From: Puia dinghuensis
Lineage (GTDB): Bacteria > Bacteroidota > Bacteroidia > Chitinophagales > Chitinophagaceae
Assembly (NCBI GenBank): GCA_026224995.1
Contig: JAMFRX010000536.1
Location: 1-9,352, forward strand
Length of the DNA stretch: 9,352 nucleotides
Direction of reading: 5' to 3'
Shown here: positions 1 to 5,916 of the stretch, piece by piece
Layout of the letters: every line of letters begins with the position of its first letter
How positions within the stretch are numbered: position 1 is the first letter of the stretch
Notes under the pieces: generated by a model
Seen by the model: only the letters and a program-made list of their open reading frames with translations
Database searches by the model: none
Told to the model about the DNA's origin: nothing
Position numbers and translations under genes: made by a program

Positions 1-41
1 AAGCTCTGAAAGACGTTATTCAGGGTTCTGAAGGACGTCAT
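1..41 (-). CDS. possible start of a further gene, cut by the left window edge
   Basis: An ATG at 41-39 overlaps the TGA stop of the secreted-protein gene (40-38) in an ATGA arrangement. The frame stays open to the window edge and reads MTSFRTLNNVFQS. The same ATGA coupling occurs at two other junctions in this window, which is why I list it. Thirteen open codons occur by chance about half the time, so this is only a candidate. Nothing can be said about its product. Confidence 0.3.
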   Translation of the reverse strand, partial: MTSFRTLNNVFQS

Positions 42-51
42 TGAGGCTTCT
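5..51. repeat. pair of imperfect direct repeats, 22-nt period
   Basis: Positions 5-29 and 27-51 align at 21 of 25 bases, sharing the cores TCTGAA, GACGT, ATT and TTCT. The period is 22 nt and the copies overlap by three bases. The second copy spans the stop codon of the secreted-protein gene. The period is not a multiple of three, so this is not an in-frame peptide repeat. It may be a chance duplication, or the end of a longer array lying to the left of the window. Confidence 0.45.
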
Positions 52-1039
52 TCTTCACGTTCTTATCCGATTGTTCCTGCAGCTGTTGTTCGTTGATATG
101 CCCCTGCTCGTCGAGCATTTTGGCTTCCATGGGGAACTGCCCGTCCTTTAGCTTAAAGGCGAACAGGCTCTTCTCCACGTGGACCCAGCGTCCCTCCTTC
201 CATTGAAAGGCCTCGAAATCCCCATCCGGAACATAGGTATCCTTCTTCTGAGGCTCGTCGCCTTCCGGCATCAGGTGGTCGTAGACGATGAGATCCATGT
301 CCGGATCGTAATTGAAACGTGTTCCCGCCTCTTTTTTGTATTCGATATTGAACCGGTATTGAGTGGGCTTGCGCACGGAGTCCTGCTGGAAAGAGAAGTA
401 GGGACCGCCGAACTGCGGTTCGCCTTCGGGGTTGAAGGTCAGGACCTCCATCCACTTCTTGTTGCTGGTCTCGCTATAGTCGTCGAAGCCGAGGAGGGTA
501 TAATATTTACGGCCCTGCCAGGTCTTCAGCACGATGCGGTAGTAGATCGCGCCGATCCAGTTGCGTCTCGTCCGCACCGAGTCCAGTGCATTGGCGGTGA
601 ACATCGACACATCGAAGAGCGGAAAGAGCTTCAGCGACCCATCGGGCTGGTTCATTTGGATGGCGCCTTCCTGCAGGTAGAGGAGGTCGTCTTTTTTGTA
701 CTGCCAGGTGAAGATACGGAAGGAGCTATCGGGTGCATATAGCCGGGAGATCGTCTGCAGGGAATCGAAAGGGAAATAAAAGGAATGCGGCTGCCGGAGC
801 GCCCGCACCAGCGAGCGGATGAACTGGCTGTCGGCTACGAACCGCTGGGTAGCCGTTTCGGCATTCACGATATCGAAGGCATAGACCTTCAGCGTGTCCT
901 CGCGTTTTTGAAACTCGCGCCGCAGGGAAGGGCTCAGTTTTTGGGCGCTGGCGGAAAGGGTGATCCCCGACAGGCAGCACAGCGCCAGGAGAAAACCGAG
1001 CAGGCCGCTATAGGTAAGCTTGTATCCGGTGAGATTCAT
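38..1039 (-). CDS. conserved exported protein of unknown function
   Basis: This 333-residue protein begins with a signal peptide: a hydrophobic core at about residues 11-28 and an AxA-type site (A30-S31-A32) before Q33. Two cysteines (C21, C22) lie in the core, but the residues before them are not a convincing lipobox, so type I export to the periplasm is more likely than a lipoprotein. The mature part is rich in aromatic and charged residues, with recurrent short strand-like segments such as KTWQGRKYYTLLGFDDYSE and FQWKEGRWVHVEKSLF, and no membrane helix. The C-terminus is lysine- and glutamine-rich. The style matches uncharacterised secreted Bacteroidota proteins, but I cannot name a domain or an activity. 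It lies 67 bp downstream of the HAD phosphatase gene and could be transcribed with it or from the motif at 1047-1054. Confidence 0.85.
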   Translation of the reverse strand: MNLTGYKLTYSGLLGFLLALCCLSGITLSASAQKLSPSLRREFQKREDTLKVYAFDIVNAETATQRFVADSQFIRSLVRALRQPHSFYFPFDSLQTISRLYAPDSSFRIFTWQYKKDDLLYLQEGAIQMNQPDGSLKLFPLFDVSMFTANALDSVRTRRNWIGAIYYRIVLKTWQGRKYYTLLGFDDYSETSNKKWMEVLTFNPEGEPQFGGPYFSFQQDSVRKPTQYRFNIEYKKEAGTRFNYDPDMDLIVYDHLMPEGDEPQKKDTYVPDGDFEAFQWKEGRWVHVEKSLFAFKLKDGQFPMEAKMLDEQGHINEQQLQEQSDKNVKKKPQ

Positions 1040-1046
1040 ATCTTAA

Positions 1047-1054
1047 CAAAGTTA
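1047..1054 (-). promoter_or_regulatory. possible Bacteroidota -7 promoter element
   Basis: The minus strand reads TAACTTTG, a perfect match to the TAnnTTTG -7 consensus of the Bacteroidota primary sigma factor. It lies in the gap before the secreted-protein gene. Against it, no TTG lies at the expected -33 distance (the nearest TTTG, at 1082-1085, is about 27 bp away), and the start codon at 1039 would leave almost no leader. Confidence 0.3.
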
Positions 1055-1064
1055 CAAATGAAAA

Positions 1065-1076
1065 CACGGTTCCGTG
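1065..1076. promoter_or_regulatory. 12-bp inverted repeat, possible operator or weak terminator
   Basis: The minus strand reads CACGGAACCGTG, a 5-bp inverted repeat around AA, followed directly by TTTTC. It sits 41 nt past the stop of the HAD gene and just upstream of the -7-like motif. The stem is too short for a confident intrinsic terminator. Its place near the expected -33 region would also suit a regulator site. Confidence 0.25.
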
Positions 1077-1106
1077 AAGGGCAAACGGTAAATCACCGCT
1101 AAAATT

Positions 1107-1664
1107 TCATGCCGGACGCAAATGTTTTGCAAATTCGTCCAGTGAGTTGAAAGCCACGTCGATAGCGAAGTGGGGCAGGGGCTGATCGGGGCTGGTGGTC
1201 TTCAGGAAGACGGTGTACATGCCGGCATTTCTGCCGAATTCCATATCGCTGATGTTATTGCCTACCATCACCGACCGGGAAAAGTCGATCCCGGGCAGGT
1301 CCTGCTGTGCGGCGAGGGCCATTCCCGGGTTGGGCTTGCGCAGCGGGTGGTCGTTGTCCAGGGAGTCGGCATAGTAGATGCGGTCGATGCGGCCGCCGTC
1401 GAGAGCGATCTCGGCCACCATCTTGTCGTGGATATCCTGTAAGGCGGCTGCGGTCATGAGCCCTTTGCCTACGCCGCGCTGGTTGGTGACGATCACGATG
1501 GGACCGAATACCCGGGCGAAGCGGCGCAGGGCCTCGCGGGCTCCGGGATAAAAGGTGAACTCACCATAGTGAAAGATATAGCTGTCCTCCTTTTCGTGGT
1601 TGATGACCCCGTCGCGATCGAGGAAGAGGGTCCAGGAGCTGTCTATCTGTTGCAGATCGATCAT
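1107..1664 (-). CDS. HAD superfamily IIIA phosphatase, GmhB/histidinol-phosphatase type
   Basis: This 185-residue protein carries all four HAD motifs. Motif I is FLDRDGVIN, with nucleophile D16 and acid/base D18. Motif II is VTNQRGVGKG (T60), motif III is RKPNPGM (K110), and motif IV is VGNNISDMEFG (D140). The layout and length fit subfamily IIIA enzymes, which hydrolyse sugar or histidinol phosphates in the cytoplasm. True GmhB enzymes have a Cys/His zinc loop before motif III. Here that stretch is YADSLDNDHPLRK with no cysteine, so heptose-bisphosphatase specificity is not supported. Motif IV also has N136 where an Asp is usual. Its ATG overlaps the GT4 stop by 4 nt (ATGA), so it is probably translated in step with that gene and may supply or recycle a sugar phosphate for glycan assembly. 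The substrate is unknown. Confidence 0.9.
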   Translation of the reverse strand: MIDLQQIDSSWTLFLDRDGVINHEKEDSYIFHYGEFTFYPGAREALRRFARVFGPIVIVTNQRGVGKGLMTAAALQDIHDKMVAEIALDGGRIDRIYYADSLDNDHPLRKPNPGMALAAQQDLPGIDFSRSVMVGNNISDMEFGRNAGMYTVFLKTTSPDQPLPHFAIDVAFNSLDEFAKHLRPA

Positions 1665-2821
1665 ATGTCGTTGTTAAGTGCGCCGCTGACGGCAAAGATA
1701 GATTCCACCAGGCGGGCCCAGGAATACTTTTCCTTTTCCGTCCGGAGGGCGGGGAGAAAATAGGAGTCGCCGAGGGCGAAGAAGCGCAGGATGGCGTCCG
1801 CCATCGCTGTTGGTTCGGGTTCCGCTACCAGTCCGACCTTTTCGTGCGGCACCAGCGCCGGAAGTCCGCCGACATTCGACACGATCATCGGCTTCTCGAA
1901 ATGATAGGCCAGGGGCGTCACACCGCTTTGGGTCGCATTGCGGTAGGGCTGGATCACCGCGTCGGCGGCACAGAGGTAGTCCCGTACTTCGCTGTCGGGG
2001 ATGAAGTCGGTGCGCAGCAGCAGCCGGTCGGCGATGCCCAGCCGGGCGATCTGCTCGTGGTAGGGCCCGGCCTCCTCGTAGAACTCACCCGCTACCAGGA
2101 GCCGGATACCCAGGTCTTTGATGCGTGGGTCGGCCATGGCCTCCAGCGCGATGTCCAAACCCTTGTAGTTGCGGATGAAGCCGAAGAAAAGGAGGATGCG
2201 ATCTTTATCGTCGATGTCAAGCCCTTTGGCCCGCAGCCGTTCGCGGGCGGCTGCTTTTGGAATGGGCTCGCCAAAGTTATCGTATAGCGGATGGGCCACC
2301 TGGCGGGCTGGCTTCGTGGGCTGGAAGGTGCGCAGGTCTGTCATCACCTTTTCGCTCATCGTGATGAACCCGTCGCAGGCCTTGAGGAAATATCGGGTGA
2401 ATGGGGTATCGCCGGGTCTCTTCTCGTGGGGGATGACGTTGTCGGTGATGGCGACGATGCGGGTGTGCCCGTTCTTCCTGACGCTTCTGAGGATGGTGCC
2501 GAGGGCCGGCCCCATCAGGGGCAGCCAGAAGCGGACGACGATGAGGTCGGGCTTCAGCTTTCGCAGCTCCCTGCCTACCCGCCACCAGTTAAACGGGTTG
2601 ATGGAGTTGATGCGGGAAAGGATGGTCAGCCCTTCCGGGGGTGGGTCGGTACTATATTGGGTAGTGCCGGGAAAGAGAAAGGAGGGGTACTGCAGAGAGA
2701 ACGAATAGATGGGGCAGTCATAGCCTTCGCGGATGAACTCCCGTGCCAGCCGTTGGTCGAAGGTAGCCAGGCCGCCGCGCAGGGGATAGCCCGGTCCTAT
2801 GATGACGACGGAGCCCTTCAT
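1661..2821 (-). CDS. glycosyltransferase family 4 (GT-B fold)
   Basis: This 386-residue retaining glycosyltransferase transfers a sugar from a nucleotide-sugar donor in the cytoplasm or at the inner membrane face. The N-terminal acceptor half opens with VVIIGPGYPLRGGLATF (residues 5-21), the usual GT4 glycine loop. The donor half starts near residue 208 with FFGFIRNYKGLDIALEA and ends with QSGVTPLAYHFEKPMIVSNVGG type sequence (298-319). Both glutamates of the classical EX7E motif are replaced, in the style of GT4 members with a TQSG motif. The frame stays open to 3226, but that extension would lie inside the GT2 gene. The ATG at 2821 starts the conserved fold and overlaps the GT2 stop as ATGA, so I chose it. 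The downstream HAD gene overlaps its own stop in the same way. Donor and acceptor cannot be told. Confidence 0.93.
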   Translation of the reverse strand: MKGSVVIIGPGYPLRGGLATFDQRLAREFIREGYDCPIYSFSLQYPSFLFPGTTQYSTDPPPEGLTILSRINSINPFNWWRVGRELRKLKPDLIVVRFWLPLMGPALGTILRSVRKNGHTRIVAITDNVIPHEKRPGDTPFTRYFLKACDGFITMSEKVMTDLRTFQPTKPARQVAHPLYDNFGEPIPKAAARERLRAKGLDIDDKDRILLFFGFIRNYKGLDIALEAMADPRIKDLGIRLLVAGEFYEEAGPYHEQIARLGIADRLLLRTDFIPDSEVRDYLCAADAVIQPYRNATQSGVTPLAYHFEKPMIVSNVGGLPALVPHEKVGLVAEPEPTAMADAILRFFALGDSYFLPALRTEKEKYSWARLVESIFAVSGALNNDI

Positions 2822-3771
2822 GGATTTTCCAAGCCCAGTTTTTGTTCGATCAGATAGCTGTTGCGGCTGGACGAGTTCCTCGAGATGAGCTCGGCGACGA
2901 AGCCGGTGAGGAAAAGCTGTGTCCCCAGCATTACGCTGGTGAGCGCGATATAGAAAGATGGCTTGTTCGTCAGGGTGAAGGACGACATATTCTCCAGCTT
3001 CTGGACCACCAGCGAGACGGTCTCGCCCGCTCCGATGAGACCGAAGAGTACGCCCAGCGGGCCGAAGAAGTGCATGGGCCGTTTGCCATATTTCCCGACA
3101 AAGGTGATGGAGGCGAGGTCCAGAAATCCTTTGAGTCCGCGACCCAGGCCGCCGAATTTGGTATAGCCATATTTGCGGGCACGATGCTGAACGACCTTTT
3201 CGCCGATCTTTTTGAATCCCGACCATTTTGCGATCACGGGGATATAGCGGTGCATCTCACCATAGACTTCGATGCTCTTGACGACCTTGTTGCGGTAGGC
3301 CTTGAGCCCGCAGTTGAAATCGTGCAGGGGTATATTGCTGACCTTGGATGTCGTCCAGTTGAAGAATTTGCTGGGCAGTGTCTTGGAGATGGGGTCGTGG
3401 CGGACCTGCTTCCAGCCACTGACCATATCGAAGCGGTCTTCCAGGATCATCCGGCGCAGCTCGGGGATCTCGTCCGGGCTGTCCTGCATGTCGGCGTCCA
3501 TTGTGATGACCACGTCGCCATGGGCGGCCTTGAACCCTTCGTTAAGGGCGGCGGACTTGCCATAGTTGCGCTGGAATTTTATCCCTTTGATATTGGGATT
3601 TTTATGACGCAGATCGGTGATGACCTCCCAGCTGCGATCGGTGCTGCCGTCGTCCACCAGGATCACCTCGTAGGATAAGTGGTGCTCGTGTACGACGCGT
3701 TCAATCCAGCTGCAGAGCTCGGGCAGCGACTCGTCCTCATTGTAGACCGGTATGACGATTGATACTTCCAT
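2818..3771 (-). CDS. GtrB/DPM1-like polyprenyl-phosphate glycosyltransferase (GT2)
   Basis: This 317-residue protein has a GT-A catalytic domain (about 1-225) and two C-terminal membrane helices (about 234-255 and 274-297). Motifs visible are VSIVIPVYNE at the start, DDGSTD (40-45) for the nucleotide, RNYGKSAALNEGF (68-80), the metal-binding DADMQD (92-97) and HDFNCGLKAYR (150-160). This is the pattern of enzymes that move a hexose or similar sugar from a nucleotide donor to undecaprenyl or dolichyl phosphate at the inner membrane, giving a lipid-linked donor for later use in the periplasm. The length and two-helix anchor fit the GtrB/DPM group. The sugar is not predictable. It starts 9 nt after the DUF4199 gene and its TGA overlaps the GT4 start, so it sits in the middle of a tight operon. 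Confidence 0.94.
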   Translation of the reverse strand: MEVSIVIPVYNEDESLPELCSWIERVVHEHHLSYEVILVDDGSTDRSWEVITDLRHKNPNIKGIKFQRNYGKSAALNEGFKAAHGDVVITMDADMQDSPDEIPELRRMILEDRFDMVSGWKQVRHDPISKTLPSKFFNWTTSKVSNIPLHDFNCGLKAYRNKVVKSIEVYGEMHRYIPVIAKWSGFKKIGEKVVQHRARKYGYTKFGGLGRGLKGFLDLASITFVGKYGKRPMHFFGPLGVLFGLIGAGETVSLVVQKLENMSSFTLTNKPSFYIALTSVMLGTQLFLTGFVAELISRNSSSRNSYLIEQKLGLENP

Positions 3772-3780
3772 TATTCATTT

Positions 3781-4323
3781 TTAGGCTGCCGGCTCCGCGG
3801 TCGCCGGCTTTTTATGCCGGACGACGGCCGATACCAGGACCGCGATCAGGAACCCAACAATATAATTTCGTGCCAAACCTATGGCCGTGCCGCTGGGAGC
3901 AAAGGGGTCCGTGTCTTTGAGCGCGGCGATGTTCTTGCCGATCTCGTCTTCCGGCATTCCGAAGCGTCTGTAGGCGGCCTCCGTTTGCGCCAGCACGGCG
4001 GGGCGCAGCGCCGCGTCGAACCCCGGGTCGATCACATGCACCAATATCCAGGTAAAGATCGCCTGGATGGCGAGGGACAGGACCATGACCCCGAAACAGG
4101 CCTTCAGCGCGGCCCGGAAGTCGATAAAGCCCTGGCGGCGGCTCTTCTCTACCAGCGCTGCAGCGATGCCGAAGCCTACGGGGATAAGATACATCAAGTA
4201 TACGATATTGCTGATAAAGGTCTGCACTCCGCCCCTGTAGGTGCCGATGGTGAACAGGATCATCGCCAATGCGGCTATGCCTCCATAGAGCAGTACGACA
4301 GGGATGGTTCGTTTATTACCCAT
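3781..4323 (-). CDS. DUF4199 family membrane protein
   Basis: This 180-residue protein has four predicted membrane helices at about residues 7-27, 36-58, 73-97 and 147-169. A roughly 48-residue loop between helices 3 and 4 is rich in Ala, Asp and Glu. The 4-helix layout, the length, a GxxxG-like helix 2 and the KxFxxAL-type segment before helix 3 (FRAALKACFG) match DUF4199, a family I associate with Bacteroidota and whose function is unknown. It sits 3 nt after the dihydroorotase-like gene and 9 nt before the GT2 gene, so it is surely in the same transcript. A membrane partner for lipid-linked sugar synthesis is possible, but that rests only on position. The short lysine- and Ala-rich tail lies in the cytoplasm or periplasm depending on topology, which I cannot fix. 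Confidence 0.8.
   Translation of the reverse strand: MGNKRTIPVVLLYGGIAALAMILFTIGTYRGGVQTFISNIVYLMYLIPVGFGIAAALVEKSRRQGFIDFRAALKACFGVMVLSLAIQAIFTWILVHVIDPGFDAALRPAVLAQTEAAYRRFGMPEDEIGKNIAALKDTDPFAPSGTAIGLARNYIVGFLIAVLVSAVVRHKKPATAEPAA
3788..3813 (+). terminator. terminator-like hairpin, antisense to DUF4199 gene end
   Basis: On the plus strand GCCGGC (3788-3793) and GCCGGC (3803-3808) can pair across a 9-nt loop, and five T residues follow at once. This has the form of an intrinsic terminator for rightward transcripts, yet no plus-strand gene ends here. It lies in the codons for the last residues of DUF4199. It may be a by-product of GC-rich codons, or it may limit antisense transcription. 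Confidence 0.25.
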
Positions 4324-4326
4324 CGG

Positions 4327-5601
4327 CTATGCTCCGGGTTTGTTTAGGTGAAGTCCTTGCGCTGTGAGGGTACCGATGACCGACCCTTGAAGCGGCCGTC
4401 CGATAAAGGGATTGTTCTTCGACCGGCTGCGGGTGGTAGCGGCTTCCAGCAGGGTCTTTCCGGCGGGGTCGAAGAAGGTGAGGGTCGCGGTCTGTCCTTC
4501 GGCGATAGAAGGCTGTTCCAGTCCGAAGATCTGCCGGGGGCGGGTGCTGAGGAGGTCCACGGTCTGTTGGGCCGTGAGCTCCGGCAGGCGGGTCCGCAGG
4601 ACGGCGTACACTGTTTCCAGGCTGCTCATGCCCGGCCGGGCATATTCGAATTCCACTGTTTTGCTGTCGAATTCATGTGGAAAGTGATGTGAGGCAATGG
4701 CGTCGACCAGCCCTTCGGCCACCGCTTTCAGCAGCGTTCGGGCGGAGTCGCCGTCCCGGAGGGGCGGATAGACTTTGAGGTTGGTATCGTAGTCGACGAG
4801 GTCGGCATCGGTGAAGAAGAGGTGGTGGGGCGTCACGGAGCAGCTCACGTTGAGACCGTCGGCCTTCGCCCGGCGGATGATCTCCAGCGACAGCGGCGAG
4901 CTTATGCCCGTGAAATGCAGCTTCGATCCGGTATAGCGCAGCAGCTCGATGTCGCGCAGGACCAGGAGCTCTTCGGCCATCATGGGTTTCCCTGGAAGGC
5001 CCAGCCTTGTGGAGACGACACCTTCGTTCATGAGGCCGCCGGCGCCTACAGACTTGTCGTCAGGGATCTGGATGATGACCCCGTCGAAGGCTTTTACATA
5101 TTGCAGCCCTTTGAGCAGCAGTCCGGCCGATTGGACGGGGGTAATGCCATCGCTAAAGGCGATGGCGCCGCTATTGCGCATATCGTACATCTCCGCCAGG
5201 TCTTTCCCTTCCAGTCCGCGTGTCACGGCGCCCAGAGGCCAGATATTCACGGGCAGCGAGGAAGCGGCACGGCGGATGTATTCCACCTGCGATTTAGTAT
5301 CCACTACCGGCTTGGTGTTGGGAAGGACAAAGACATCGGTGAATCCACCGGCGGCGGCGGCGGCGGCCCCGCTCTCCAGGGTCTCCTTGTATTCGTAGCC
5401 TGGGTCGCAGAAATGCGCGAAGATATCCACCCAGCCCGGAGAAACGTGGATGCCGGGATGCCGGATGGTCTTGTCCGCATTTGCGGCGAGGCCAGATCCT
5501 ATGGCAACGATGCGATTGCCTTCGACCAGGATGTCCCTGGTCTGTCCGTGATGTGGGGAGTTGCGGTCGACAATATGCGCTTGTTCAATGAGAATCTTCA
5601 T
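4327..5601 (-). CDS. dihydroorotase-like amidohydrolase homologue, probably non-catalytic
   Basis: This 424-residue protein has the overall form of class I dihydroorotase: a small N-terminal strand domain, a TIM barrel and a C-terminal strand domain. Family landmarks are DPGYEYKETLESG (66-78), LPNTKPVVD, AFSDGITPVQSAG (148-160), GGLMNEGVVSTRLGLPGKP, VTPHHLFFTD and NLKVYPPLRD. Yet key residues are changed. The HxH metal motif is F61-A-H63, the HAED histidine is I179, the CHVS histidine is G232, and the catalytic Asp of TDHAPH is H305 (SHHFPH). A normal dihydroorotase reaction in pyrimidine synthesis is thus unlikely. A structural role, or another reaction, is more plausible. I chose the ATG at 5601 because MKILIEQAHIVD begins the fold. 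The frame extends to 5649, but that would overlap the zinc-finger gene. It precedes DUF4199 by 3 nt. Confidence 0.88.
   Translation of the reverse strand: MKILIEQAHIVDRNSPHHGQTRDILVEGNRIVAIGSGLAANADKTIRHPGIHVSPGWVDIFAHFCDPGYEYKETLESGAAAAAAGGFTDVFVLPNTKPVVDTKSQVEYIRRAASSLPVNIWPLGAVTRGLEGKDLAEMYDMRNSGAIAFSDGITPVQSAGLLLKGLQYVKAFDGVIIQIPDDKSVGAGGLMNEGVVSTRLGLPGKPMMAEELLVLRDIELLRYTGSKLHFTGISSPLSLEIIRRAKADGLNVSCSVTPHHLFFTDADLVDYDTNLKVYPPLRDGDSARTLLKAVAEGLVDAIASHHFPHEFDSKTVEFEYARPGMSSLETVYAVLRTRLPELTAQQTVDLLSTRPRQIFGLEQPSIAEGQTATLTFFDPAGKTLLEAATTRSRSKNNPFIGRPLQGSVIGTLTAQGLHLNKPGA
5349..5366. repeat. (CGG)6 trinucleotide run coding six alanines
   Basis: Six perfect CGG units on the plus strand give six consecutive GCC alanine codons (A79-A84) in the dihydroorotase-like gene, just before GGFTD. 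The family normally has an Ala-rich helix here, so the peptide is expected. What stands out is the identical codon used six times, which could allow in-frame slippage. Confidence 0.8.
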
Positions 5602-5632
5602 TTCCAAACAATTGCGCGAAGATAGCTTTTGT

Positions 5633-5905
5633 TCAGGAATATTCTGCAAACAAATTGTCGGGATAGCACCACATCCACTTCTCTCCCGGCTCCGAGGAGA
5701 TGATCACCGGGTGGCCGGTGCGGTGAAAATGTTTGGTCATGTGCTTGTAGCGTGACTGGTCGCAGCACAGGGTGGCGCCGCAGGTCTGACAGGTGCGGAG
5801 GTGTACCCAGGTGGCGCCTATTTTTACACACTCTTCGCACTCCTCTTTTTTTGCCTGCTTGAGCTCTTTGAGCTCTTGCATGTGAGAGCATATTTCGTCG
5901 GCCAT
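5633..5905 (-). CDS. small UBP-type zinc-finger protein
   Basis: This 90-residue protein is almost entirely a ZnF-UBP domain. Candidate zinc ligands are C6 and H8, C23 and C26 (CEEC), C39 and C42 (CQTC), C47, H55, H59 and H65, followed by the typical WMWCYPDN end. Family landmarks such as ATWVHLRTCQTCG and HFHRTGHPVI are well kept. In eukaryotes this fold binds the free C-terminal tail of ubiquitin. In bacteria the role is unknown, and nothing here shows what tail or ligand it binds. Residues 9-22 form a charged Lys/Glu helix. It begins only 11 nt after the receiver-oxidoreductase gene, so the two are almost certainly co-transcribed. I infer it works with that enzyme or its kinase. The next gene starts 31 nt later. 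Confidence 0.93.
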   Translation of the reverse strand: MADEICSHMQELKELKQAKKEECEECVKIGATWVHLRTCQTCGATLCCDQSRYKHMTKHFHRTGHPVIISSEPGEKWMWCYPDNLFAEYS

Positions 5906-5916
5906 AAATTTCGATT

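Noticed and set aside
2822..3226. N-terminal extension of the GT4 gene by 135 codons
   Set aside because: It lies wholly inside the GT2 gene in another frame, and the GT4 fold starts cleanly at the ATG at 2821, which also makes an ATGA overlap.
2842..3678. Long plus-strand open frame of 278 codons opposite the GT2 gene
   Set aside because: It is antisense to a gene with complete family motifs, and its protein has no recognisable domain. Long antisense frames are common opposite GC-rich genes.
4327..5601. Naming this gene pyrC
   Set aside because: Too many catalytic and metal-binding positions are changed to support a working dihydroorotase.
5617..5624. TATCTTCG on the minus strand as a -7 promoter element for the dihydroorotase-like gene
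   Set aside because: It has one mismatch to TAnnTTTG, the only TTG upstream is poorly spaced at about 22 bp, and the leader would be under 10 nt.
4822..5625. Plus-strand open frame of 267 codons opposite the dihydroorotase-like gene
   Set aside because: Antisense shadow with no recognisable domain; the minus-strand frame carries the family motifs.
5602..5649. Earlier start for the dihydroorotase-like gene
   Set aside because: The 16 added residues precede the normal first strand of the fold and would overlap the end of the zinc-finger gene.
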